64,000 nt of DNA from Acidovorax sp. A1169 (GCF_030704685.1 NZ_JAUZDX010000015.1:118376-182375), one strand, 5' to 3'; shown: positions 55,206 through 64,000, counted from the first letter of the stretch. Numbers and translations are program-made. Notes: generated by a model not told the origin, from the sequence alone.

Positions 55206-56165
55206 CTATACCGGCACGGCGCGCCCGTCCCTGTGCAGCAGCCCTGCCGCCATGTCGCCGATTTCCTCGCCCATGAACAGCATGCCGCGCCAGTGCGCGG
55301 GGATGCCCTCGATGCCGTAGAACGCGCCCGCCACCTGCCCTGTGATGGCGGCCGTGGTGTCGGCATCGTCGCCCAGGTTGGCGGCGGCCAGCACGGCATC
55401 GGCAAACGATCCGGTGGTGGCAAAGCACCACAGGGCCGCCTCCAGCGAGGCCACGCAGTAGCCGCTGCCGCGGATGGCATCGCGCGGCTTGTCCCGGTAC
55501 TGACCCGCCGCGATGCTGCGCACCGCAGGACAGGCCAGCCCCTCCTGCACCACGGTCAACACCTCCATCCTCGCGGTCTCGCCGCGTGGGGAGTCGGCCC
55601 CCAGGGCATTGGCAATCACCTCGGCCAACACGCTGCAGCACTCGACCGCCTCGGCCGCGCAGTGCGTGGTCTGCGAACTGAGCCGCGCCTGGCGCAAAAC
55701 CGCCTGCATGTCAGGGAAGTAGCGCAGCACCACGGGCGCCAGCCGCATCAGCGAGCCGTTGCCTGCGGTCTGGGGATCGGTGGAGCCGGCCATCGGCTCG
55801 CCGTTGGCCATGAAGCGCGACAAGGCACCTTGCACGGTGATGCCGATGTCGAAGCAGGTGCCGGTCGGGCTGGGGTAGCCCCAGCGCCACCAGTTCACAT
55901 AGCGGCGCATCTGGTCCTCGGCGTCGAAGCCACCGCGGTGCAGCAGGCTTTGCGCCAGGCAGATGGCCATGGAGGTGTCGTCCGTCCACTGGCCTGGGGC
56001 CAGGCGAAACGGGCCACCGCCCACCATGTCGGCGAGAGGCGCAAAGCTGCCGCGCGGGCTGAACTCCACCGTGGTGCCCACGGCATCGCCACAGGCCAGG
56101 CCGACAAGGCAGCCCCGGTAGCGGCTTTCCAGATGGTCTCGTGTGTTGTTGAAATCCGATGGCAT
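55206..56165 (-). CDS. ADP-ribosylglycohydrolase (DraG/ARH family)
   Basis: Encodes 319 residues. Metal-site motifs are WTDDTSMA near the N-terminus and NLGDDADTTAAI near the C-terminus, with GDAVGTTVEF between. Such enzymes remove ADP-ribose from arginine or thymidine/guanine bases, or cleave ADP-ribosylated metabolites. Divergent to it is an NrtR-like Nudix regulator, which points to NAD or ADP-ribose metabolism as the common theme. A partner ADP-ribosyltransferase gene is not visible. Confidence 0.93.
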   Translation of the reverse strand: MPSDFNNTRDHLESRYRGCLVGLACGDAVGTTVEFSPRGSFAPLADMVGGGPFRLAPGQWTDDTSMAICLAQSLLHRGGFDAEDQMRRYVNWWRWGYPSPTGTCFDIGITVQGALSRFMANGEPMAGSTDPQTAGNGSLMRLAPVVLRYFPDMQAVLRQARLSSQTTHCAAEAVECCSVLAEVIANALGADSPRGETARMEVLTVVQEGLACPAVRSIAAGQYRDKPRDAIRGSGYCVASLEAALWCFATTGSFADAVLAAANLGDDADTTAAITGQVAGAFYGIEGIPAHWRGMLFMGEEIGDMAAGLLHRDGRAVPV

Positions 56166-56173
56166 AGGCCCTC

Positions 56174-56223
56174 CTACTTAGTTTCACTGATGAACTTATG
56201 ATAGTTTCATTAAAATACTAAGT
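56174..56223. promoter_or_regulatory. Two NrtR-box-like dyads in the divergent region
   Basis: TTAGTTTCA (56178-56186) faces TGAACTTAT (56191-56199), and ATAGTTTCAT (56201-56210) faces ATACTAAGT (56215-56223). An outer pair ACTTAGT/ACTAAGT brackets both. AT-rich TTAGTTTCA-type half sites repeated in the 82-bp gap between the two divergent genes suggest operators for the Nudix regulator. Confidence 0.6.
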
Positions 56224-56247
56224 CAACCAGCCGCCACAGAAAACGCC

Positions 56248-56943
56248 ATGCCCAAAACCTCTGCAGAACCCCCGTTCCCGCCCGTCATCTGCACCGTGGA
56301 CGTGGTCCTCATGGCGCTCAAGGACGATGCCCTGCACGTCGTGCTGCTTGAGCGCAAAAACCCGCCCTTTGCTGGCGCACTGGCCCTGCCGGGCGGTTAT
56401 ATCCACGCGCAGGAAGACCGCACGGCCTGGGATGCGGCGGCGCGCGTGCTGCGCGACAAGACCGGCATCGTGAGCCCGTACCTCGAACAGCTGGCCACCT
56501 ACTCAGGGGCCGATCGCGACCCCCGGGGCTGGTCAGTCTCCGTCGTCTACTATGCGCTGGTACCGGCCGAGCTGCTGCCCACCGACCGCGAAGGGATCGC
56601 GCTGGCGCCGGTGGCCGCGCTGCCGGCCCTGCCCTTCGACCACCAGGACATTGTGGCGCTGGCCGTGGAGCGCGTGCGCGCCAAGAGCCAGTATTCCTCG
56701 CTGCCGGTGTACCTGTGCGGCGAACGCATAACCCTGCCGCGCCTGCAGGCGGTGTACGAGGCGGTGCTGGGCGAGCCCATCAACAAGGTGAGCTTTCGGC
56801 GCAAGATCGACGAGCTGGACATGCTCGAACCCATCGCGGGCGAGCAGGAGACCGGTGGGGCGCACCGGCCGGCGCAGATCTACCGCCTGCGCGAAGAGTA
56901 CCGGCGCGCGCTGTCTACCGTACAGCGTGGCATCAACTCCTGA
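56248..56943 (+). CDS. NrtR-like Nudix-domain transcriptional regulator
   Basis: Encodes 231 residues. The N-terminal Nudix domain has VLLERKNPPFAGALALPGGYIHAQED, but the catalytic box is degenerate (RVLRDKTGI where REUxEExGU is expected), so hydrolysis is unlikely. The C-terminal winged-helix part contains LYLLERTLPRLQAVYEAVLG-type residues (ITLPRLQAVYEAVLGEPINKVSFRRKIDELDML), typical of NrtR. NrtR proteins bind ADP-ribose and control NAD genes. It is divergent from ADP-ribosylglycohydrolase, its likely target. Confidence 0.88.
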   Translation: MPKTSAEPPFPPVICTVDVVLMALKDDALHVVLLERKNPPFAGALALPGGYIHAQEDRTAWDAAARVLRDKTGIVSPYLEQLATYSGADRDPRGWSVSVVYYALVPAELLPTDREGIALAPVAALPALPFDHQDIVALAVERVRAKSQYSSLPVYLCGERITLPRLQAVYEAVLGEPINKVSFRRKIDELDMLEPIAGEQETGGAHRPAQIYRLREEYRRALSTVQRGINS

Positions 56944-56949
56944 GGGAAA

Positions 56950-57891
56950 TTACTCCAGCGGCGTGCCGGTGGCACGCACCGCCTTCTCCACCGCTTCGCG
57001 CTGCAGCGTGGGCGCAAAGGTCTCGATGAAGCTGTAAGCGTAGCCGCGCAGCCAAGTGCCCTTGCGCACGGCCAGGCGGGTGACATTGACCTCGAACAGG
57101 TGGCGTGCTTCGAGCATCCGCAACTGGCGGTCGCGCTCGGGGTCCACGGCAATGGAGGCGACGATGCCCACGCCCATGCCCAGCTCCACATAGGTCTTGA
57201 TCACGTCGGCGTCCATGGCCGAGAGCACGATATTCGGGCGCAGGCCTTCGCGCGCAAAGGCCTCGTCGATGTGGGCGCGGCCGGTGTAGCCCAGCTCGTA
57301 GGTGATGATGGGGTACTCGGTGAGCTGCTGCAGCGTCACGGGCTCGGTCAGCGCCAGCAGCGGGTGCTCGGGCGGTACGACGATGCTGTGCGTCCAGCGG
57401 TAGCACGGCAGGGTGACCAATGCGTCGTAGTGCGCCAGCGCCTCGGTGGCCACGCCGATGTCGGCCTCGCCGCTGAGCAGCATCTCGGCCACCTGCTTGG
57501 GGGAGCCCTGGTGCAGGTGCAGCGAGACCTGCGGGAACATGGCGCGAAAATCGCGCACCACCTGCGGCAGCGCATAGCGCGCCTGCGAATGGGTGGCGGC
57601 AATCGACAGGCGCCCCTCATGGCTGGCGCTGTAGTCCTGCCCAGCGCGGCGCAGGTTGTCGGCGTCGTGCAGCAGGCGCTCCACGATGGGCAGCACGGCC
57701 TCGCCCGGCGGCGTGAGGCCCGTGAGCCGCTTGCCGGCGCGCACGAAGATCTCGATGCCCAGCTCTTCCTCCAGCTCGCGGATCTGGCGGCTCACGCCCG
57801 GCTGCGAGGTGTAGAGGATGTTCGCCACCTCGGTCAGGTTGAAGCCGCAGCGCACGGTCTCACGCACGGACCGCAGTTGCTGGAAGTTCAT
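56950..57891 (-). CDS. cysB: CysB-type LysR regulator of sulfur metabolism
   Basis: Encodes 313 residues. The N-terminus MNFQQLRSVRETVRCGFNLTEVANILYTSQPGVSRQIRELEEELG is the CysB/Cbl/SsuR type of HTH. The ligand domain has CysB-like segments (RLSIAATHSQARYALPQVVRDFR; YPIITYELGYTGRAHIDEAF). These regulators activate sulfate and thiosulfate uptake genes when N-acetylserine signals low cysteine, or sulfonate genes when sulfate is low. Its stop faces the nrtR stop 6 bp away; metQ lies about 107 bp upstream. It is the best candidate to bind the four sulfur-type elements in this window. Confidence 0.92.
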   Translation of the reverse strand: MNFQQLRSVRETVRCGFNLTEVANILYTSQPGVSRQIRELEEELGIEIFVRAGKRLTGLTPPGEAVLPIVERLLHDADNLRRAGQDYSASHEGRLSIAATHSQARYALPQVVRDFRAMFPQVSLHLHQGSPKQVAEMLLSGEADIGVATEALAHYDALVTLPCYRWTHSIVVPPEHPLLALTEPVTLQQLTEYPIITYELGYTGRAHIDEAFAREGLRPNIVLSAMDADVIKTYVELGMGVGIVASIAVDPERDRQLRMLEARHLFEVNVTRLAVRKGTWLRGYAYSFIETFAPTLQREAVEKAVRATGTPLE

Positions 57892-57959
57892 GGAGTGTCT
57901 CTATTGTTTGTGTCGGCAGGCGGATGAAGCGCGCGGCCCCGGCGAGGCGGTCGCCAATG

Positions 57960-57984
57960 AAAAAGGGCGGCACCTGGCCGCCCC
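57960..57984 (-). terminator. Intrinsic terminator after metQ
   Basis: On the minus strand GGGCGGC pairs with GCCGCCC (7 bp, 5-nt loop) and is followed by five T residues. It lies 14 bp after the metQ stop. Confidence 0.85.
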
Positions 57985-57998
57985 TTCGCTTGCCAAGC

Positions 57999-58796
<798 letters not shown>

Positions 58797-58826
58797 GGAA
58801 AACACCTTTCGTTATGAGATGTTTCC

Positions 58827-58861
58827 ACTATAGGGTTTGCCCTTTAAAACTCAAAAGAATA
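58827..58861 (-). promoter_or_regulatory. Sulfur-type promoter element of metQ (site D)
   Basis: On the minus strand TATTCTTTTGAGTTTTAAAG (58842-58861) is identical to site A over 20 bases. It contains TTGAGT (58849-58854), with TATAGT (58827-58832) exactly 16 nt downstream. The start codon is 30 nt beyond the -10. Confidence 0.77.
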
Positions 58862-58924
58862 ACTTTTAATTACCTTAGGTTCAATTGATATAAAGACGTC
58901 AGCAAGCGTCAACCGCCCTGCCCC

Positions 58925-60016
58925 TCAAACCCTCAGCGCTACGTTGTTGAGTTTGTCCAGCCGCTCGGGCCAGGTGCCCTCGGTGGCCGATTGCTGCAGG
59001 ATGCGCGTCCATGCCACCCAGGCATCCCACTGCACGCGCTTGTCCCAGGAGTTGCCCCAGGCGCTGAACTGCTGCAGCGCGCTGGAGGCAGCGGAAGCGG
59101 CATCGGCATTGCGGCCAGCGGACAGGTAGAGCTGGGCCAGCACCATCTGCGGCTCGCCCACCCAGGGGTTGTGGCGCACCGCGCTCTCGAGCACGGCAGT
59201 GGCCACGTCCAGGTCGGCCAGCGGCTGGTCCTGCTGGATCACCGACCAGTACAGCGAGGTGGCGGCCGCCTCGTCGGTCGCCGACAGTGCGGCGGTGCAG
59301 TCGTTGAATACGGGCGGCGTGGGCAGCAGGCCCTTCAGGCCCGGGTGCTGCAGCGCCAGCCCCAGCGCATTGATCTGGCTCACCATGCGCCCGCTGGGCC
59401 GCATGGGGCCGGGCCAGAGCGAGGCCGCCCAGTGCACGGCCTGCGGGCGCTGCTGCACAGTGGGAAAGCGCGAGTAGATATCGTCCTGCCAGCTGAACCA
59501 CTGCTCGATGGTGTCGGCCATGCTCACGATGATGAAGGCCGCCACCTCGTAGGGCGTGAGCACATGGGGCTGGCCGTCCTTTTCGAGCACCAGGCTGCCA
59601 TCGGCCTCCAGCGCGCCGGCCAGCACGCGCTGCACGAACTGCGTGCGCGACTGGGTGCAGAACAGGTAGACCAGGTGCTCGGCCGATTCGCCTGCGATCT
59701 CGCGCACGCGGGCGCGCTCCTTGGCGGGGTCGAACTTCACCAGGTCCACGAAGGCATTGCCGTACACACTGTGCAGCAGGCCCAGGAGGCGCACGTCGCG
59801 CGGCTGCTGCCACATGGCCAGCGAACGCGCCACGCCCACCAGGTGATGGCGGAAGGTGCCCGCCTTGTGCCAGTCCTGCCCCACGTTGCGCGCCAGCACA
59901 GTGGGCAGCACGGGGGCCAGGTCGGCGTCGCGGGCCAGCCACTCCTCGTCGAGCAGGGGCAAGGCACGGGCCAGCAGGTCGGCATCGAGCGGTTGGAACG
60001 GCAGCGTCGTGGTCAC
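58925..60016 (-). CDS. Hypothetical protein, all-helical HD-like (DUF6817-type)
   Basis: Encodes 363 residues from the GTG at 60016 with AAGGAG at 5-nt spacing. Residues of about 45-130 contain a histidine-rich helical region (WHKAGTFRHHLVGVARSLAMWQQPRDVRLLGLLHSVYGNAF) that recalls HD-type domains. The C-terminal third is TPR-like. The nearest family name I can offer is DUF6817, with low certainty. It lies upstream of metQ on the same strand, but a separate promoter for metQ starts within the gap. Confidence 0.68.
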   Translation of the reverse strand: MTTTLPFQPLDADLLARALPLLDEEWLARDADLAPVLPTVLARNVGQDWHKAGTFRHHLVGVARSLAMWQQPRDVRLLGLLHSVYGNAFVDLVKFDPAKERARVREIAGESAEHLVYLFCTQSRTQFVQRVLAGALEADGSLVLEKDGQPHVLTPYEVAAFIIVSMADTIEQWFSWQDDIYSRFPTVQQRPQAVHWAASLWPGPMRPSGRMVSQINALGLALQHPGLKGLLPTPPVFNDCTAALSATDEAAATSLYWSVIQQDQPLADLDVATAVLESAVRHNPWVGEPQMVLAQLYLSAGRNADAASAASSALQQFSAWGNSWDKRVQWDAWVAWTRILQQSATEGTWPERLDKLNNVALRV

Positions 60017-60092
60017 GGTGTCTCCTTCAATGTTCTGTGGACAGTTCCGCCAAGTATCACCGCGAAGCGTACGGATGGGATGTGTGCGCACC

Positions 60093-60131
60093 ATTCCAAC
60101 ATAATGGAATAAAAATCCATTAAACTGGAAT
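60093..60131 (+). promoter_or_regulatory. Tandem operators of the XRE-cupin regulator
   Basis: ATTCCA-ACATAA-TGGAAT (60093-60110) and AATCCA-TTAAAC-TGGAAT (60114-60131) are two dyads with equal 6-nt centres, 21 bp apart (two helical turns). The second ends one base before the ATG. A CATAAT -10-like hexamer lies in the first. Binding would repress the gene, so autoregulation is likely. Confidence 0.7.
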
Positions 60132-60132
60132 C

Positions 60133-60735
60133 ATGGACATCCACACCCGCATTGCCCAGCGTTTGCGCGAACTGCGCGACGCACGCGGCTACTCCCTCGA
60201 AGCGCTGGCCGAGCGCAGCGGCGTGAGCCGCTCCAACATCTCGTTGATCGAGCGTGGCCAGAGCAGCCCCACGGCCGCCGTGCTCGACAAGCTGGCCATT
60301 GGCCTGGGCGTGGCATTGGCCTCGTTCTTCGATGTTGCAAGTGCCCAGGCGGCCGAACCGCCCTCGCCCCTGATCCGCGCGGCCGACCAGCCCGTGTGGC
60401 AGGACCCGGCCTCCGGCTATGTGCGGCGCCGGCTCTCGCCGCCTGCGCCGTCGCCGCTGCAACTGGTGGAGGTGGTGTTCCCTGCGGGCCGGCGCGTGGC
60501 GCTGGATTCGGCCGTGCACGAGGCCGACATCCACCAGCAGGTCTGGTTGATCGAAGGCGCCATGGACCTCAGTGTGGGCGAGACCACCTGGCACCTGCAG
60601 GCGGGCGACTGCCTGGCCATGCGGCTGAACCAACCCATCGTGTTCCACAACCGCACGCCGCAGGACGCGCGCTATCTGGTGGCGCTGGCCACCCTGCCCT
60701 TCCCTTCACCCGCCCCCACCAGGAGAACCCCATGA
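60133..60735 (+). CDS. XRE family regulator with C-terminal cupin domain
   Basis: Encodes 200 residues. The N-terminal HTH is RIAQRLRELRDARGYSLEALAERSGVSRSNISLIERGQSSPTAAVLDKLAIGLGV. The C-terminal cupin (LQLVEVVFPAGRRVALDSA; WLIEGAMDLSVGETTWHLQAGD) probably binds a small ligand. There is no ribosome site before the ATG, because an operator occupies that DNA; a leaderless message is plausible. It overlaps the GNAT gene by 4 bp. Confidence 0.9.
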   Translation: MDIHTRIAQRLRELRDARGYSLEALAERSGVSRSNISLIERGQSSPTAAVLDKLAIGLGVALASFFDVASAQAAEPPSPLIRAADQPVWQDPASGYVRRRLSPPAPSPLQLVEVVFPAGRRVALDSAVHEADIHQQVWLIEGAMDLSVGETTWHLQAGDCLAMRLNQPIVFHNRTPQDARYLVALATLPFPSPAPTRRTP

Positions 60736-61271
60736 ATGCCACCACCGACACCCCCATCACCGTGCGCCGCCTGGGCGCCAACGAGGCCGCCGCCAGCGCC
60801 GAAGCCCTGGCCGAGGTACTGATCGACTGCGTACATGGCGGCGCGTCGGTGAGCTTCATGGCGCCGCTGCCACGCGACAAGGCCCTGGCTTTCTGGCGCG
60901 GCGTGGCCGAGGGCGTGGCGCGCAACGAGCGCGTGCTGCTGGTGGCAGAGGACGGCGCCGAGGGCATTGTCGGCACCGTGCAGCTCATCACCGCCATGCC
61001 CGACAACCAGCCCCACCGCGCCGACGTGGCCAAGATGCTTGTGCACCGCAAGGCCCGCCGCCGCGGCGTGGCCCAGCGCCTGATGGCCGCCGTGGACGAC
61101 GCAGCGCGCAGCGCAGGCAAGCGCGTGCTGGTGCTGGACACTGTGACCGGCGGCGATGCCGAGCGCCTATACGAGCGCGCGGGCTGGCAGCGCGTGGGCG
61201 TGGTGCCCGACTACGCGCTGATGCCCGATGGCGCACTGTGCAGCACGACCTACTTCTACCGCCACCTCTAG
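60732..61271 (+). CDS. GNAT family N-acetyltransferase
   Basis: Encodes 179 residues. The acetyl-CoA loop is in VAKMLVHRKARRRGVAQRLMAAVDDAARSAG (motif A, RRRGVAQ). The C-terminus has AERLYERAGWQRVGVVPDYALMPDG. The substrate is unknown. It overlaps the XRE-cupin gene (ATGA) so both form an operon; the pair could be a self-regulated unit acting on an amino-compound. Its stop overlaps the end of the next lysR gene by 4 bp. Confidence 0.9.
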   Translation: MNATTDTPITVRRLGANEAAASAEALAEVLIDCVHGGASVSFMAPLPRDKALAFWRGVAEGVARNERVLLVAEDGAEGIVGTVQLITAMPDNQPHRADVAKMLVHRKARRRGVAQRLMAAVDDAARSAGKRVLVLDTVTGGDAERLYERAGWQRVGVVPDYALMPDGALCSTTYFYRHL

Positions 61272-62173
61272 GACGAAGCAAACGACTCCAGCGCCTTCAA
61301 CACGCTTTGAATGGCCGCATCGTGGCCCTCACTGGCGCGGCGCGCCAGCCCCAATTGCCGCAGCAGCGGTGGATGCAGGGGGCACACCTGCAGGCCCGTG
61401 TTGTCGGGGTCGCCCCCTGTCACGTCAGCCTGCTCCAGCGGCAGCACGGCGGCACCCTGCCCAGCAGCCACCAGGCTGCGCAGGGCCAGGGGGTGGTTCA
61501 GCTCCAGGCGCGGCCGCGGGCTGAGCCCGGCCTGTGCGAACCAGGCCGCGATCAGGCGGTACATCTGCGTGGCCGGGCCGAACGACATCCAGCGGTGGGC
61601 GGCCAGCCATTCGGCGCTGATGCGCTCGGGCGCCTCCCAGCCCGGCGGCAGCAGCGCCACCATGGGGTCGCTGCGCCAATGAACCACCTGCACCTGGCCG
61701 GCGGTGGCCTGCGGCAGGGCGACGATGGCCAAGTCCAGCGTGCCCGCCGCCAGGCGGGCCATGGCCTCGGCGGAACCGAGCACGTCGAGCGCCACATCCA
61801 CCCCCGGGCTCTGGCGCGCCAGCACGTCGAGCAGGCGCGGCAGCAGGTGCGCGCTGACGCCCGCCGTGGTGCCCAGCCGCACCAGCCCCTCCAGCCCCTG
61901 GGCACGGCGGCGCACTTGCTCCACCACCTCGTCGGCACCCGCCAGCAGCCGGCGGCCACCGGCCACCAGGGCCGCGCCCGCAGGCGTCAGGCTGGCCTGC
62001 CGGCGCCCGCGCACCACCAGCGCGGCACCCAGGCGCGACTCCAGCTCGCTGATGTGCAGGCTCACCGTGGGCGGCGCCAGGTGCAGCGCCTGCGCTGCGG
62101 CGGCCAAGGTGCCCAGGTCGGCAATCGCGATCAGGGTCTGCACCTGGTCGAGGTTGAGGTTACGCATCAGCAA
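61268..62173 (-). CDS. LysR-type transcriptional regulator
   Basis: Encodes 301 residues (an ATG at 62167 removes ML). The HTH is LNLDQVQTLIAIADLGTLAAAAQALHLAPPTVSLHISELESRLGAALVVR. The effector domain has the usual LysR periplasmic-binding-like segments (LVRLGTTAGVSAHLLPRLLDVLARQSPGVDVAL). It is divergent from the EamA permease gene, its likely target. It overlaps the convergent GNAT gene by 4 bp. Confidence 0.92.
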   Translation of the reverse strand: MLMRNLNLDQVQTLIAIADLGTLAAAAQALHLAPPTVSLHISELESRLGAALVVRGRRQASLTPAGAALVAGGRRLLAGADEVVEQVRRRAQGLEGLVRLGTTAGVSAHLLPRLLDVLARQSPGVDVALDVLGSAEAMARLAAGTLDLAIVALPQATAGQVQVVHWRSDPMVALLPPGWEAPERISAEWLAAHRWMSFGPATQMYRLIAAWFAQAGLSPRPRLELNHPLALRSLVAAGQGAAVLPLEQADVTGGDPDNTGLQVCPLHPPLLRQLGLARRASEGHDAAIQSVLKALESFASS

Positions 62174-62237
62174 TCCTGAATTCAGCAGTCATTGAATTCA
62201 ACTTTACAGATGTTTGGGGCAAAAGCACCATGCCCCG

Positions 62238-63089
62238 ATGATCACCAACGACGTTTTTCTCATCGTGCTGCTGTCCGCAGTCCTCAATGCCGGCTGGAAC
62301 AGCGCCATCAAGATCGGCGGCGACCGCATCACCGCCATGGCCATCACCACGCTCATCGGCAGTGCGCTGTCGCTGCTGGTGCTGCCCTGGGTAGCCTGGC
62401 CCGGGCCCGAGAGCTGGCTGCTGCTGGGCGCGTCCATCGCCATCCATACGGCGTACCACTTCGCACTGCCCATGGCTTACAACCATGGCGACCTGGGGCA
62501 GGTCTACCCCATCGCGCGCGGTTCTGCGCCGGTGATGGTGATGGCCGGGGGCGCCCTGTTTGCCAATGAGTCGCCCGGGGCGGGTGCTCTGATGGGCGTG
62601 CTGTGCCTGTGCGCCGGGGTGCTCTCGCTGGCACTGCCCAAGGCCTCTGCGGGCAACGGCAGCAGCCGCAAGGCAGTGGGCTACGCGCTGCTCACCGGCG
62701 CGCTGATCGCGGCTTACACCGTGGTGGATGCGCTTGGCGCCCGGCAGTCCGGCTCGGCCATTGGTTTCGCCGTCCTCATCACGCTGGGCGATGGCATTGC
62801 CACGGCCCTCATCGTGCTGGGGTGGAAGGGGCGGCGCGCCTTCGCGGTGGACCGCCGTGCCCTCTGGCTGTGCGCTGCCGCCGGCACCATGCAGATGGGT
62901 GCCTACTGGACCGCCGTATGGGCCCTGGCCCGCGCACCCATGGGCCAGGTGTCCGCCTTGCGCGAGACCAGCGTGCTGCTGGTGGCGCTGGTCTCGGCCT
63001 GGCTGCTCAAGGAGCGCGTGGGGCCGGGGCGCATCGTGGCTGCGGGGCTGGTGTTTGCGGGCATCGTGGGCATCCGGCTCGGGTCATAG
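62238..63089 (+). CDS. EamA family transporter (drug/metabolite exporter)
   Basis: Encodes 283 residues from the ATG at 62238. About ten hydrophobic helices in two EamA repeats are visible (IVLLSAVLNAGWNSAIKIGGDR; LLTGALIAAYTVVDALGARQSG). The family exports amino acids, drugs and other metabolites. The divergent LysR gene 65 bp away is its likely regulator. The substrate is unknown. Confidence 0.9.
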   Translation: MITNDVFLIVLLSAVLNAGWNSAIKIGGDRITAMAITTLIGSALSLLVLPWVAWPGPESWLLLGASIAIHTAYHFALPMAYNHGDLGQVYPIARGSAPVMVMAGGALFANESPGAGALMGVLCLCAGVLSLALPKASAGNGSSRKAVGYALLTGALIAAYTVVDALGARQSGSAIGFAVLITLGDGIATALIVLGWKGRRAFAVDRRALWLCAAAGTMQMGAYWTAVWALARAPMGQVSALRETSVLLVALVSAWLLKERVGPGRIVAAGLVFAGIVGIRLGS

Positions 63090-63113
63090 CGCGGTCGCCA
63101 GCGGTTGGTATAA

Positions 63114-63914
63114 ATGGGCATGTCTTTTGCAGTGCCCCTGGCCACCCCCGCCCCCAGCAATCGCGCAAGCCCCGAGACCATCCGCGCCCTCGAAGAACGC
63201 TCCTTCAATGCCTGGCCCGCGCGCCAGAGCGTGTTGCAGGCCGGCTGGGTGTTTCGGCTGTCGGGCGGCTTCACCAAGCGCGCCAATTCGGTGAATGCCA
63301 TCGAGGCCGGCGCATCCTTCAGCGGTGTGCGCGACGCGGCCGAGGCGCTGTATTCCCGCCACGGCCTGCCGCCGGTCTTCCGCATATCGCCATTGGCGCC
63401 TGCCGCAGCGAACCAGGAACTGGCCGATGCAGGCTACACGTACTTCGATCCATCTTTGGTCATGGCAACCACCGGGCTGGATGCGGCGCAGGCCCATGCG
63501 TGCGTGCAGATCGAAACCACCCCCACGGCCGCATGGCTGGATGGCTTTGCCGCAGCCAATGGTGTGCAGGCCCAGAACCACGCGGTCCACCATGCCATGG
63601 TGCATGCGATCGCCCTGCCCTGCGCCTTTGCCACCCTGCATGACGGCGCAGGTCGAACCATCGGCTTCGGGCTGGCGGTGCTTGAACGGGGGGCCATCGG
63701 GCTCTATGACATCGTGGTGGATCCTGCCCTGCGCGGGCGGGGCCATGGCAGTGTTCTGGTGCGCGCGCTGCTGCAGTGGGGGTGCGATGTGGGGGCTGGG
63801 TCGGCTTATCTGCAGGTGCGGGCAGTCAATGGGGTGGCTCAGCGGTTGTATGCGGGGCTGGGGTTTGGCGAGGTCTATCAGTACCACTATCGGATTCCAC
63901 CCGTGAAGGGCTGA
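63114..63914 (+). CDS. GNAT family N-acetyltransferase
   Basis: Encodes 266 residues from the ATG at 63114 (an ATG at 63120 gives 264). The catalytic domain is in the C-terminal half with IGLYDIVVDPALRGRGHGSVLVRALLQWG (motif A, RGRGHG). The N-terminal half has GWVFRLSGGFTKRANSVNAI, a segment of the GNAT families of unknown substrate. It follows the EamA gene by 24 bp. After its stop, 86 bases remain to the window edge, with no gene visible. Confidence 0.9.
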   Translation: MGMSFAVPLATPAPSNRASPETIRALEERSFNAWPARQSVLQAGWVFRLSGGFTKRANSVNAIEAGASFSGVRDAAEALYSRHGLPPVFRISPLAPAAANQELADAGYTYFDPSLVMATTGLDAAQAHACVQIETTPTAAWLDGFAAANGVQAQNHAVHHAMVHAIALPCAFATLHDGAGRTIGFGLAVLERGAIGLYDIVVDPALRGRGHGSVLVRALLQWGCDVGAGSAYLQVRAVNGVAQRLYAGLGFGEVYQYHYRIPPVKG

Positions 63915-64000
63915 TGGACTGATATCGATGGCTGCCGCATGCCTTTGCTGGCGTCGGAGGCCGGGGTGTGCGCCCGGCGGCGCACCTACCTTCTTTTGAG

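Noticed and set aside
58797..58924. SAM-type riboswitch upstream of metQ
   Set aside because: The gap is AT-rich with no multi-stem structure; the sulfur-type promoter leaves a 5' UTR of only about 25 nt.

Overview
The window is a high-GC chromosomal segment from a betaproteobacterium of the order Burkholderiales, most likely Comamonadaceae (Acidovorax-like). This is inferred from protein character (BamD, ZapE, HrpA, sulfate transporter, CysB, 2-oxoglutarate dehydrogenase genes with a Burkholderiales-type sucA leader) and gene order; no rRNA is present to confirm it. I saw no tRNA, rRNA, CRISPR array or complete insertion sequence.

Layout. 1-6.3 kb: 5' end of dnaE, bamD, a DinG/YoaA-type helicase, a PP2C phosphatase, a secreted coiled-coil protein and zapE. 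6.4-12.2 kb: lpdA, sucB and sucA on the minus strand, with a terminator between sucB and lpdA and a structured sucA leader RNA. 12.4-19.4 kb: AI-2E family permease, pentapeptide-repeat protein, an SMR pump with its TetR regulator, and hrpA. 19.6-27.7 kb (plus strand): Tat lipoprotein serine hydrolase, then a leader-peptide/attenuator-like region in front of a small basic protein and an unusual soluble Clp-type AAA+/M41 metalloprotease fusion, then argA and pta-ackA. 27.7-35.9 kb: class A beta-lactamase with divergent AmpR-type regulator, GAF-HD-GYP protein, trhO, a GST, a secreted protein and a periplasmic asparaginase with a sigma-54 promoter. 35.85-37.7 kb: a scarred region with a low-GC orphan gene between 19-bp direct repeats, a broken lysR gene and a long hairpin. 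37-43 kb: dsbB, cysA-cysW-cysT-sbp, a hydrolase and a 1-Cys peroxiredoxin. 43-47.3 kb: ATPase, HDOD protein, LysR/azoreductase pair and a flavin reductase. 47.4-52.4 kb: the sulfur nanocompartment operon. 52.5-64 kb: solA, a secreted protein, ADP-ribosylglycohydrolase with an NrtR-like regulator, cysB, metQ and several regulators, GNAT enzymes and a permease.

Main result. The operon at 47466-52343 (minus strand) reads rhodanese - serine acetyltransferase - small XRE regulator - family 2A encapsulin shell - cysteine desulfurase with a disordered extension of about 290 residues. This matches the family 2A encapsulin (SrpI-type) sulfur-storage compartment. A near-identical promoter element, TATTCnTTTGrGTTTTA with a -10-like hexamer always 16 nt downstream of TTGrGT, lies upstream of four transcription units: this operon, the sulfate transporter (sbp), the LsfA-like peroxiredoxin and metQ. 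A cysB-type regulator gene lies within 6 kb. I infer a sulfur-limitation regulon that includes the nanocompartment.

Second candidate system. At 21541-24124 a sigma-70-like promoter precedes a nine-codon leader peptide with a strong ribosome site, two mutually exclusive 9-bp hairpins and an intrinsic terminator, all ahead of a two-gene unit encoding an 81-residue basic protein and the AAA+/M41 fusion.
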